DNA from: Smithellaceae bacterium
GTDB lineage: Bacteria; Desulfobacterota; Syntrophia; Syntrophales; Smithellaceae
Length of the DNA: 63,931 nt
Direction of reading: 5' to 3'
NCBI GenBank assembly: GCA_030690945.1
Contig: JAUYFM010000016.1
Location: forward strand, 1-63,931
How positions within the stretch are numbered: position 1 is the first letter of the stretch; each line of letters begins with the position of its first letter. Of the stretch, positions 17,301-24,594 are shown piece after piece. Both the position numbers and the translations under genes were made by a program. The notes beneath the pieces were generated by a model. That model had not been told where the DNA came from. It saw only the letters and a list, made by a program, of their open reading frames with translations, and did no database searches.

Positions 17301-18896
17301 TTTGTCGAGCGTTTTCAATCAAGGTTTGGCACAGCCTTACCGTCGCCGCATATTTCATCTTGGGGAGGCATCGTCCGTTCACCGGTGCCTCTGGCAACGT
17401 TAATTAAGCTGAAAGATGCTGATCTGTTTCGCCTGTTAAATTACTACAGTACACACAATACTCACAGCAGCCATCCGGCGGATTTCCATAAAGGTAGGCG
17501 TAGCTTGGTTGAGCATGTCCTCAGTGAGGCGGCTGCAGTTGATCCAATACGCTATCTTTCCCTGCTGTCAGCACCTGATCAACAAGAGTTACAGACCGGC
17601 TATACCCTGAACATACTTGAAGGCGTTGCTAATCATCTTCGCTATCGCTTCGGCAATTTGCAACCACCTCAAGGTTGGTTTGCTGTGGAGCCCGCGCCGG
17701 ATGGATTGAATTTAAGTCGATTGTTATTGGATCTGATTGAGAGCCGTTCCGACTTGTGGAATGACGGTTATGCCATTGCTCGGATGCTTGAGGCCTGTTG
17801 TGAGGTTCTGCATGATCATGATTCTGCAGAACGTCTCGTCTTTCTTTTGTTTCGCCTTCTTCATCACCCCAACCCAGCAGAAGAACGACAGAGGATCTTC
17901 AGTCAAGACAAGAAAGGGATTACTTCCCATGATCTTCTAGACTACGCAATCAATAGCGTTCGCGGCATTGCTGCTGGTAATGCTGTGTCGCTGTATAATC
18001 GACTTCTGGAAAACGAGATCGACTTCCCGGAACTACTTTTCCCTCTATTGCGCCATTTTGCGCGCGATCCTGTAATGGGTGTCCGAGCTGCCGTGCTGGA
18101 ACATCTACCCTACTTGACTTCCAAACAGCATGCTTTGGGGTGGCAGCTTTTTCATGACATCTTCCGAGAACCACAAACCCATTTGTGGCCCATAGCCGAA
18201 AGGCAGTTTTATTACCAATATAATGAACATTTCGACGAGGTCGCCCCCTATCTGGAAAGACTGCGGCTCGAAGCCCTTGATGAAGGGAGAAATACCTGGG
18301 CGAGAATCGCTGCCTTAGCCGTACTTTCCGGACATATAGAAGAGGCCGAACTATTTCGGCAACTGGAGTTGATGAACTTGCCCTCAGCTTGGCTGGGCGT
18401 TTCTGCAGTGTTCACAGCTAATCTGGATCTACATCGCCATGATAAACTTTGCATAAACGGACTGCGGCGAATTCTCCAATCATCGAATCTGGACAATCAG
18501 ATATACGGAAATATAGAAAGGGCTTTTGATCCGAAGAATCATGGTCGTCTCCTCGGCAAAGACATTGCAATCAACTTTATCGATGCTATAAAGCCGGATA
18601 ATCAACCTTTTGGCCTCTTCACTTTCCTCGATTGGATCGCTGACCTCGCCGGGCGCGATCCAATCGAGGCTCTAGAAATTTGTGAGCGGCTTGCTAAAAG
18701 ACTTAGTGAAATGGTTTCCCCTTATCACATCTGGCATCATGAGCCACTTATCGCTGCCCTATCCAGCATTCTCCGTGAAGCGGACGAAACCGACGACGAC
18801 GAACTCATCAATCGCGCTGTTCGTCTCCAGGATTTCTTTTTACGTTTGGATATGCCCGGCATCGACGATTACTTGAAGCACGCAAGCCATGTATGA
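14304..18896 (+). CDS. Giant STAND NTPase with N-terminal nuclease-like domain (Avs-like)
   Basis: The 1530-residue protein has the three-part plan of antiviral STAND (Avs) proteins. Residues 1-230 start with GDDYQRIVALHWLI and carry D54 plus Q68-x-K70 (VDDVVIVYTNGHRRHIQVKK), like the PD-(D/E)XK core of Cap4/DUF4297 nucleases. Residues about 260-560 are a P-loop NTPase: Walker A RPGSGKT at 288-294, Walker B VIVDSLD with D356/D359, and a VAACRS sensor strand. The remaining 950 residues lack recognisable enzyme motifs and look like helical repeats, the usual phage-sensor part. It would oligomerise and cut DNA on sensing a phage protein, if the analogy holds. It stands alone, next to the AbiE-type pair. 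No strong Shine-Dalgarno sequence is visible. Confidence 0.78.
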   Translation: MTRAGTKSNQGDDYQRIVALHWLIRLINDEDDISYIQAESNGLPAIDEKISVDDVVIVYTNGHRRHIQVKKNQPQNVVWSLSDQSLANELPKIRDQLESKDDTIVELSSRTPFGDIQSVAEASREYPDLDTFSRGSGENLKTTLSVVAKKWERSEVDALKLLRRLEFASPLSFADWDRQNKQELSMLVSNADLAMPILESFLNAHQSKLQATTLTIYREDVIRHLEQKGIVKAPQYSETNILEQFQQTSRIGREWRRTIGGHKIIRAELAGLIQLIEDGTDTILVTDRPGSGKTCLLLDLADFIEKDPRFSLLFIKGDCFAKLKSDGDLKGTGLPEDIVGLCGRLSELRRIVVIVDSLDVLSMNRDHGALGMFLRLLDRLSPMRNVTVVAACRSFDLQYDPLLRDREWKHKIGVADFDYETVVSPFLREWGVQEAELDREMRRLLQLPQNLRLFEDIVKRGGRCNIHSAYELQEVYLQEVVVKDPALGTPAMTALQDLADRLLRERTQQIHPTAFSINEPLRRALVSSGILYEDQNHCLGFSHQTLFDNLSVYSSLSRGEDLAGFIKSHPPFPFLRAAVRSFVFHLRTHSPDQFSRQVWAAVHDIDIAYHLRRLIAESLAEIDPHTHDWPLFRRLFRQEPELFRRLFWQLRGDAWWRLLLDRWLPSLESPDCDNEWYSLLISGLDRWMNKNPTEVVALWRRAFAERWGEINRLAGHITVQLLKFQHWQIKGIAELIEILSLEEKGEGHLLGKSVSLYVDNTNEGDELLWKYIIGDVNLENPQLDIGKKLRCDPHVFHDKEFLKNRLVRSERLLDLAINALEAWTASDSIRSTKHRLTSTFLYSSSFELRHSHHDMHPVDNLTVLLTSIEQALKHHARADDNWWQKNEPRLRNSTEEILLYFLVNAYRENPEANVDGIAHLLSDAELLRYGHIEHELGELIQASYHLLSPEMQEINQHVFLGLYSDENWEGEDVPQWVLHIIYNSLIWIPAIFRFPMSQTFVERFQSRFGTALPSPHISSWGGIVRSPVPLATLIKLKDADLFRLLNYYSTHNTHSSHPADFHKGRRSLVEHVLSEAAAVDPIRYLSLLSAPDQQELQTGYTLNILEGVANHLRYRFGNLQPPQGWFAVEPAPDGLNLSRLLLDLIESRSDLWNDGYAIARMLEACCEVLHDHDSAERLVFLLFRLLHHPNPAEERQRIFSQDKKGITSHDLLDYAINSVRGIAAGNAVSLYNRLLENEIDFPELLFPLLRHFARDPVMGVRAAVLEHLPYLTSKQHALGWQLFHDIFREPQTHLWPIAERQFYYQYNEHFDEVAPYLERLRLEALDEGRNTWARIAALAVLSGHIEEAELFRQLELMNLPSAWLGVSAVFTANLDLHRHDKLCINGLRRILQSSNLDNQIYGNIERAFDPKNHGRLLGKDIAINFIDAIKPDNQPFGLFTFLDWIADLAGRDPIEALEICERLAKRLSEMVSPYHIWHHEPLIAALSSILREADETDDDELINRAVRLQDFFLRLDMPGIDDYLKHASHV

Positions 18897-19257
18897 ATAG
18901 AGGGACATCCTATATTGTTCCCGACACCAAGCAGGACATCCTTAAAAAATTAAGTTTCCTCGGCGGGTTGAGGCCGTCCTTAAAATTCCAAGTTATTGCG
19001 TCAAAAGCTGACTTTCATTTATCGCATTCGAAATAAATTGTGAATAAATTGGACCTGCGAATAAATTGGACCGGTTCTATTTAATTCTATTTTAATTTAT
19101 GAGGAACGACTCGGATAAAGGAAAACCAATATTTCAGCAACGCGGTTCATTTTTCTATTGATCCCGCTCTCCTGCAACTATTATATCCAGCGCATCACCT
19201 CGCCAACATCCTTCCCAATTTTTTTCACCCCATTTAACACCATAATAAAAAATTACC
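18897..19257. other. Noncoding gap after the STAND gene
   Basis: I find no gene in this stretch. It contains a short repeated phrase AGGACATCCT (18904 and 18931 regions) and otherwise AT-rich unstructured sequence leading to the TetR promoter. It may mark the end of the defence-like segment. Confidence 0.35.
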
Positions 19258-19286
19258 TTGACAACCTACCTACTAGTAGGTATGAG
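19258..19286 (+). promoter_or_regulatory. Promoter with embedded TetR operator
   Basis: TTGACA (19258-19263), a 17-base spacer and TATGAG (19281-19286) form a sigma70-like promoter. The spacer is almost filled by a perfect 16 bp palindrome, TACCTACTAGTAGGTA (19267-19282). A TetR dimer bound there would block RNA polymerase. The gene starts 25-30 bases later, so autorepression is very likely. Confidence 0.75.
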
Positions 19287-19311
19287 TAATACAAATATGA
19301 CGGAATGAGAA

Positions 19312-19887
19312 ATGAAGATGGACGAAAAAATTGATACAAAAAAACAGATTTTGGATATCGCCGAGGATCTTCTTCTGGATCGGGGCTATAACGGCTTCAG
19401 CTACAAAGATATCTCCGGCGCTTTAAATATTAAGAACGCTTCTATTCACTATCACTTCCCCAAAAAGACCGATCTGGGTGTGGCCATTATTCAGCGTGCC
19501 AGTAATCGTTTCCAGAAGTGGGCTGGTTCTTTAGACAGCAAGGATTTACCCTCTTCGAAAAAGCTGGATGAATTCTGCCTGATATTTAAAAAATTTGTGG
19601 AGCAAAAGCAGGTTTGTCTGGGCGGTGCGTTGGAAACCGATTTCAAGACTCTTCCGGAAGAGATGCAGGAAGAAACGCGCCTGTTTATGTCCACCGTGTT
19701 TCAGTGGCTGGAGAGTTTTCTGATGGCAGGCAAGAAAAAAGGTGAGCTCAATTTTCCGGGAACTGCGAAGGATCAGGCGCTGCTGACCATGGCCAGCCTT
19801 CAGGGGGCTATTCAAATTGTCCGGGTGACTTCACCGGCTAGTTTTGACGCGACGGTGAAGCAGATTAAGCGCTATGTCTGCGCGTAA
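19312..19887 (+). CDS. TetR-family transcriptional regulator
   Basis: The protein has 191 residues. The N-terminal helix-turn-helix is clear (KKQILDIAEDLLLDRGYNGFS, then YKDISGALNIKNASIHYHFPKK, residues about 9-55), and the rest is a helical ligand-binding domain ending in a TetR_C-like helix. Residues such as Y-H-F-P-K-K are typical. The upstream 16 bp palindrome inside the promoter indicates autoregulation. The methionine at 19318 (MDEKID) is an alternative start. The ligand is unknown; nearby CoA-transferase and Fe-S protein genes on the same strand are possible further targets. Confidence 0.92.
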   Translation: MKMDEKIDTKKQILDIAEDLLLDRGYNGFSYKDISGALNIKNASIHYHFPKKTDLGVAIIQRASNRFQKWAGSLDSKDLPSSKKLDEFCLIFKKFVEQKQVCLGGALETDFKTLPEEMQEETRLFMSTVFQWLESFLMAGKKKGELNFPGTAKDQALLTMASLQGAIQIVRVTSPASFDATVKQIKRYVCA

Positions 19888-19917
19888 TTATTTTGCAGGA
19901 TACTTCCCCGCCCCTGG

Positions 19918-20057
19918 GAGCCTGTGTCGTAATTCATATTTATGTCATTTCGAAGCGAAGCGAGAAATCTTGTTTCCAATAAATTCATTGCTTTAAGATT
20001 CCTCACCCCGCCATAGCGGGATTCGGAATGACAAAAAAGTAATTACGACACAGTCTC
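19918..20057. repeat. MITE-like element, family C copy 2
   Basis: A 140 bp element is bounded by 17 bp inverted repeats (GAGCCTGTGTCGTAATT and the complement of GAGACTGTGTCGTAATT, one mismatch). These match the termini of the element at 11840-11969. The interior differs: GTCATTTCGAAGCGAAGCGAG faces TCGGAATGAC, with a CCCCGCCATAGCGGG hairpin inside. It lies just after the TetR gene. Confidence 0.72.
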
Positions 20058-20279
20058 TGGAGGGAGGGGATAACCTAATACTCTAAAGGGTACTCGAGGA
20101 TACACGTTGAGGGGGGATCATTATATTCACCCTCCCTCAATCCCTCCCCTCGAGGGAGGGAAGAAAAAAAAGATTGCCACGTCGCGTAAAGCTCTCCTAC
20201 CCTGATCACCTGTAGGTGACGCGAGGGCACGCGTCGCAATGACAAACAAAGTTTTAAAAATAAAATATGGAGGTCACTC
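20058..20279. other. Gap with CCCTC/GAGGG repeats before the QueG-like gene
   Basis: No gene is seen. The stretch holds GGAGGGAGGGG facing CCCTCCCTCAATCCCTCCC and CTCGAGGGAGGG, i.e. low-complexity inverted sequence. Near 20210 it holds ACCTGTAGGTGACGCGAG, a relative of the short CCTGAAGGTCACTCGAG repeat found elsewhere in the window. Confidence 0.35.
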
Positions 20280-21062
20280 ATGAGTGATGCACTGAAGGAA
20301 AAAATTAAAAACTACGCAATGACTCTCGGAATAGACGATTTCGGCTTTGCCGCGGTGGCAGATTACCAAAGCCCCCAGAGTCCGAAGATTGAGTCGATAT
20401 TCCCCGGAGCGAAATCGATTGTTGTGGCCTGCGTTAAAGAGATGTCCCATGTGGAGAGCCCCAATCCTCAAATTGCCATGAACGGGCGGCTCGACATCAT
20501 GGAATACGCGCGGTCCACCAATTACAAAATCTCAAGTTTTCTGGAGAAGGAGTGCGGCGCCAAAGCCATGAGTGTCCCTCTTTCTTACCCGCTGGAACTG
20601 ACCCCGCAGAATTCCCGCAGTGTCGCCGATTTTTCCCTTCGGCATGCCGCCGTGGCCGCAGGCCTGGGCGTTTTTGGACGCCACAATCTGGTAATTCATC
20701 CGCGCCTGGGGCCCCGCGTTCTCTTTATGGCGGTGCTCACCGATCTGGCGCTCCCTTCAGATCCGCAGGTCACCGAGGACCTCTGCACCCATTGCAATCT
20801 CTGTGTGGAGAGCTGCCCTGCTGCCGCTCTGGATGTTGAAGGACAGACGGATTTTGGAAAATGTATCAAGGTTTCGCAGCCCTATGGTCTGGCAAAGATC
20901 ATCGGTTTCTGGATGAAATGGGCGGGCAAATCGCCCGATGAGCAAATAAAAATGCTCTTCACCAAAGATTTCTTTATGACCTACCAGGCAAGCTTCATCG
21001 GTTTCCAGTACGCCTGCTTCAAGTGCTACAGTTCATGCCCCGTGGGAGGCAGCTGTAAATAG
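20280..21062 (+). CDS. QueG-like 4Fe-4S protein (epoxyqueuosine reductase-related)
   Basis: The 260-residue protein has an N-terminal fold resembling epoxyqueuosine reductase (GIDDFGFAAV, then FPGAKSIVVACV, RHAAVAAGLGVFGRHNLVIHPRLGPRV). A bacterial ferredoxin domain follows with CTHCNLCVESCP near residue 165 and a terminal cysteine group CFKCYSSCPVGGSC. It is clearly shorter than true QueG (about 350-380), so tRNA queuosine reduction is doubtful; such short relatives are common in anaerobes and lack an assigned reaction. GGAGG lies upstream of the ATG. It precedes the fused CoA-transferase gene by about 100 bases on the same strand. Confidence 0.8.
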   Translation: MSDALKEKIKNYAMTLGIDDFGFAAVADYQSPQSPKIESIFPGAKSIVVACVKEMSHVESPNPQIAMNGRLDIMEYARSTNYKISSFLEKECGAKAMSVPLSYPLELTPQNSRSVADFSLRHAAVAAGLGVFGRHNLVIHPRLGPRVLFMAVLTDLALPSDPQVTEDLCTHCNLCVESCPAAALDVEGQTDFGKCIKVSQPYGLAKIIGFWMKWAGKSPDEQIKMLFTKDFFMTYQASFIGFQYACFKCYSSCPVGGSCK

Positions 21063-21161
21063 GTGATTGGGTGTAGAGAGCATCATGGGAAGGACACACA
21101 AGGCCGGGAAGTGATCTAAAAAGGGATTAGTGACACCTTTCATTTTGCAGAGGGGGACATA

Positions 21162-22964
21162 ATGGATTCTGATCTGAGACAATTTCTCAACGACAAAATG
21201 GCATATAGCGAAATCATCGGCACCGGTAAGGTGATGGAACTCTCTGAAGCTGTCCGGCAATTCGTCAAACCGGGAATGAGCCTTCAAAATGGCGCGGGCA
21301 TGGCATCCCCGACCGCCGCATACTATGAAATCGCCCGCCAGTTCTGGGGAAAAGATCCGGGCTTTACCTTGATCGCCGTTGTGGGAGGCGCCTATAATTT
21401 CGCCCTTTACGTTTACGGGAAATTATGCCGGAAAATTATCTCCGGCTTTAATGGAGACGGATACCCCTTTCCAAGCCCCAACCCCATCCTTACCCGCGCC
21501 ATGCAGGAAGGAACCGTCGATTTCGAGAACTGGTCATATCTGACAATCACGCTTCGCCTGATGGCCGGCGCCATGGGTGTGCCGGCATTCCCCACCAAAT
21601 CTCTCTGCGGCAGCTCCATGGAAACGGACAATAAAGACAGCTTCTTCCGGATGCCGGACCCTTTCGGAAGCGGAGAATCGCTCAATTTCGTAAAGGCCCT
21701 TCATCCGGATATCAGCCTTGTTCATGGATGGGCATCGGACACGGAAGGCAATACCCTGATTGCCGCACCCTACTCCGGAAATCACTATGGCCCTCTCGCA
21801 GCCAGGGGAGCGGTTATTGTCACCGTTGATAAAATCGTCGATGCCGATTTCATTCGTCGCCACGCCTATATGACTCGCATTCCCAGCTATGTCGTCAAAG
21901 CGGTTTGCCCGGTGCCCATGGGCGCCCATCCGACTGGTCTGCATGCCCTGGGGATACCGGAGTTCGAAGGGTATGGCGAGGATGAAGCATTCATTATGGA
22001 AGCCCGGCAGGCCTCGCGAAATCCGGAACAATATCAGGCCTGGGTGGATAAATGGGTACTGGGATGCCGGAATCACGATGAATTTCTTAACCGCCTTGGT
22101 CAGCAGCGAATCTGGTTCTTAAAGGGCAGAATCCAGGAGGATTCCTGGACATCGGAACTTTCGGAACGATCTACACGCCTGACTCTTCCGGAAGAGGCAA
22201 CACCGGCGGAAAAAATCGTGTTTGCTGCTTCAAACAAGATTCAGGATATCGTGAAGACAAAAAAATATCAGCTGGCCCTGTGCGGCATCGGTGTTTCCAA
22301 CCTGGCCGCGTGGCTGGCTTATTACGATCTTCGCCGGGCCGGATATCCTTTAGAGTTGATTGCTGAAATCGGCTATTACGGCTATTCCCCCCAACCGGCC
22401 GATCCCTTTGTTTTCAATCTGCGCAACATCCCATCATGCAGGATGATTTCCGATATCTTTACCTCCCTGGGCATTTTCATGAGTGGCTCCCAGACTTCCA
22501 GCATCGGCATTCTCGGGGCAGGACAGATTGACCGATTCGGTAATATCAACACCACAAAGCTCTCGCCCAAAGGTCCCTATCTCGTCGGATCGGGCGGCGC
22601 CAATGATGTGGCTTCCGGAGCCAATGAATGTATCGTGACTCTCGAGCAGAATAAAAGTCGGTTTGTGGCAAAGGTTCCTTATATCACTTCTCCCGGCATG
22701 AAGGTCACCACGGTTGTTTCCCAACTCGGCATGTTCGAGAAAGACTTCGGCAATCATGAACTGACCTTGACGGGATATTTTCCCGTCGGGCCTGCCAGAT
22801 CGGAAGAGGAATCCATCAGGGCCATAAAGGATGCTTGCTGTTGGGATTTAAAGGTTCGCGACACCCTGGAAGTTCTGCCGCTTCCCTCAGGAGAAGATCT
22901 GAAGTTCCTGCGCTCTTTCGATCCGAAGCGGTTGTTTCTGGGCGGAGATGAATCCGAACGCTAG
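21162..22964 (+). CDS. Fused alpha-beta family I CoA-transferase (glutaconate CoA-transferase-like)
   Basis: At 600 residues this is two CoA-transferase family I halves in one chain. The first (about 1-330) has VKPGMSLQNGAGMASPTAAYYEI and PDISLVHGWASDTEGNT, as in GctA-like alpha subunits. The second (about 350-590) begins EKIVFAASNKIQDIV and has ELIAEIGYYGY, where the Glu of AEIG matches the catalytic Glu of the SENG/ENG motif in beta subunits. Such enzymes move CoA between carboxylates. The acid used here is unknown. GAGGGGG lies upstream of the ATG. The gene next to it on the other strand is a remnant of a different CoA-transferase family. Confidence 0.82.
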   Translation: MDSDLRQFLNDKMAYSEIIGTGKVMELSEAVRQFVKPGMSLQNGAGMASPTAAYYEIARQFWGKDPGFTLIAVVGGAYNFALYVYGKLCRKIISGFNGDGYPFPSPNPILTRAMQEGTVDFENWSYLTITLRLMAGAMGVPAFPTKSLCGSSMETDNKDSFFRMPDPFGSGESLNFVKALHPDISLVHGWASDTEGNTLIAAPYSGNHYGPLAARGAVIVTVDKIVDADFIRRHAYMTRIPSYVVKAVCPVPMGAHPTGLHALGIPEFEGYGEDEAFIMEARQASRNPEQYQAWVDKWVLGCRNHDEFLNRLGQQRIWFLKGRIQEDSWTSELSERSTRLTLPEEATPAEKIVFAASNKIQDIVKTKKYQLALCGIGVSNLAAWLAYYDLRRAGYPLELIAEIGYYGYSPQPADPFVFNLRNIPSCRMISDIFTSLGIFMSGSQTSSIGILGAGQIDRFGNINTTKLSPKGPYLVGSGGANDVASGANECIVTLEQNKSRFVAKVPYITSPGMKVTTVVSQLGMFEKDFGNHELTLTGYFPVGPARSEEESIRAIKDACCWDLKVRDTLEVLPLPSGEDLKFLRSFDPKRLFLGGDESER

Positions 22965-22985
22965 TTGCCGGGTGCGTATGAGGGG

Positions 22986-23516
22986 TTACTTCTTGTTGCT
23001 TCTTCTCCAAATTCCCTTCTTTGCGGCCGCCTTGATCAAATCGTCCCGGAAATCGGGATGGGCGATAGAAATCAGATTCTCGGCAATGCCCCAGGTGGAC
23101 AAACCCTTGAGACAGACCTTCCCATACTCTGTGACGACGTAAAAAGCCCAGGCTCTTGGTATCGAAGTGATTCCCTGGAGATCGGGAACAATCCTGGAGA
23201 CGACCTGATCACCGATCCTGCGGGTCGATTTGAGGCAGATAAAAGCTTTGCCCCCTTTCGATTTCGCCGCACCGGCAACAAAATCGCCCTGGCCGCCCGA
23301 CCCGGAGATCTGCCTGTCGCCGATAGCCTCGGAGGCAATCTGCCCATAGAGGTCAACCTGTACGGCATTGTTGATGCTGATCATGTTTTCGTTTTTTGCG
23401 ATATTCTCCGGCGTATTCGTGTAATCGACGGGGTAGCTCGCACAGACGGGATTGTCGTGGACAAACTCATACAGTTCCTGGGTGCCCATGGCAAAGGTAT
23501 AAATCATTTTGTTCTT
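22986..23516 (-). pseudogene. Acetyl-CoA hydrolase/transferase C-terminal remnant cut by a MITE
   Basis: About 176 codons match the C-terminal part of the cat2-type CoA-transferase encoded at 24595-25911: [67 protein letters not shown] and [12 protein letters not shown] line up in order. The N-terminal 250 or so residues, including the catalytic Glu region, are missing. The homology stops exactly at the edge of the MITE-like element at 23517-23648, which supplies a false start (MNATWY). It is therefore very likely a dead gene. Confidence 0.8.
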
Positions 23517-23648
23517 ATACCAAGTTGCATTCAAATGTTAACAGTAGTTCGGGTCTCGTGTGACCTTCAGGTTATTAGACCCGTTGAACACGCGAACCTA
23601 AAGGTTCGGACTACGTTGGTTCGTTATCCTTTGAATGCGACTTGGTAT
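23517..23648. repeat. MITE-like element, family B copy 1
   Basis: A 132 bp element has 19 bp terminal inverted repeats (ATACCAAGTTGCATTCAAA at the left; ATACCAAGTCGCATTCAAA on the other strand at the right). It is almost identical, in inverted orientation, to 57972-58103 (two differences in 132 bases). It ends the remnant CoA-transferase gene. Its centre carries the CCTGAAGGTCAC segment that copy 2 lacks. Confidence 0.85.
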
Positions 23649-23804
23649 TAATAACACGGATATAAATTCTTTAGCAAACGGAAAAGTATCCGGAACGACT
23701 CTGTCAAAATGCAAAAGGGACGGATGTTTTCCACGATTTCTTTTACGGGCCTGCCCGGCAGTTATCAGAGCCTCATATTACATATTCATGAAAGGAGTAG
23801 CCAG

Positions 23805-24317
23805 ATGAAAGTATTACAGATTCAGCCTGTAGCCCCCTCGGCAATTCGTGATCGCTATTTCATGGTAATCCAATTAGCCGTTTTGCTTCTTTTCCTATGC
23901 CCCTTTCTGATGACGCAGGCCTATGCCCAGTCCTGCGAGAAGATCGCGCGGGATGTGAATGTGCGGCTTTCGCCCAAGATCGACGAGCAGGAATTGATTG
24001 AGGTTATTCGCCATCTGAATAACACGAACAACAGAAAACTTCCGGCCAAGTTTGTGAACAAGCGGGAAGCCCGATCACAGAGATGGAAACCCGGAAAGGA
24101 TTTGTGGTCGGTTGCCGCCCTCAGAGGTTCAAGCATCGGCGGCGACCGGTTCCAGAACCGGGAGGGACGGCTGCCCGATCAAAAATGGCGCGAGGCCGAC
24201 CTGGATTACAAGGGCGGGCACCGTGGCGGCAAACGTCTTGTCTTTTCGCAGGACGGGAAGCGGTTGGTCACCGTGGACCATTACAAAACCTTTATGGAGG
24301 TGCCCCCATGCCGATAA
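23805..24317 (+). CDS. Secreted guanyl-specific ribonuclease (barnase family)
   Basis: From the ATG at 23805 (AAAGGAG upstream) the protein has 170 residues: a long signal peptide (about 1-42, VIQLAVLLLFLCPFLMTQAYAQ) and a mature domain ending in a barnase fold. The catalytic residues align with barnase by motif and by spacing: E130 in WREADLDY, R144 in GKRLVF and H159 in TVDHYKTF (14 and 15 residues apart, as E73, R87 and H102). It should cleave RNA 3' of guanine, outside the cell or after delivery to rivals. The next gene, overlapping by 10 bp, encodes its barstar inhibitor. Confidence 0.9.
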   Translation: MKVLQIQPVAPSAIRDRYFMVIQLAVLLLFLCPFLMTQAYAQSCEKIARDVNVRLSPKIDEQELIEVIRHLNNTNNRKLPAKFVNKREARSQRWKPGKDLWSVAALRGSSIGGDRFQNREGRLPDQKWREADLDYKGGHRGGKRLVFSQDGKRLVTVDHYKTFMEVPPCR

Positions 24318-24589
24318 AACGATGTGCGTTAAACGGCCTGGCCATCCGTTCACTTGATGATCTCTATGATCAGCTCTCAAGCCGGCTCTCCTTGCCCGCG
24401 CATTCCGGCCGCAATCTGGATGCACTCTGGGATGTTCTTTCCACGGATGTTGAAGGTCCGTTCAAAATCGTCTGGAAACACAGCGATGATTCAAAGAAGT
24501 CGATGGGCAGAGATTTCGATCGGGTCGTGAAATTGCTCCAGGAGCTGGAAGGAGAACGGGACGATTTTCAACTGACCATCGAACCGTAA
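24308..24589 (+). CDS. Barstar-family ribonuclease inhibitor
   Basis: This 93-residue acidic protein closely follows barstar in length and motifs: LNGLAIRSLDDLYDQL, then NLDALWDVLSTDVEGPF. D38 and D42 occupy the places of barstar D35 and D39, which plug the barnase active site. It would protect the producer's cytoplasm from the RNase before export. The ATG at 24308 has GGAGGTG at ideal distance, inside the end of the barnase gene, so the two are translationally coupled. It is convergent with the CoA-transferase gene at 24595 with only 5 bases between them. Confidence 0.9.
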   Translation: MPIKRCALNGLAIRSLDDLYDQLSSRLSLPAHSGRNLDALWDVLSTDVEGPFKIVWKHSDDSKKSMGRDFDRVVKLLQELEGERDDFQLTIEP

Positions 24590-24594
24590 TACAT

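Noticed and set aside
20280-21062. True epoxyqueuosine reductase (QueG)
   Set aside because: The protein is about 100 residues shorter than QueG and the genomic context shows no queuosine genes.
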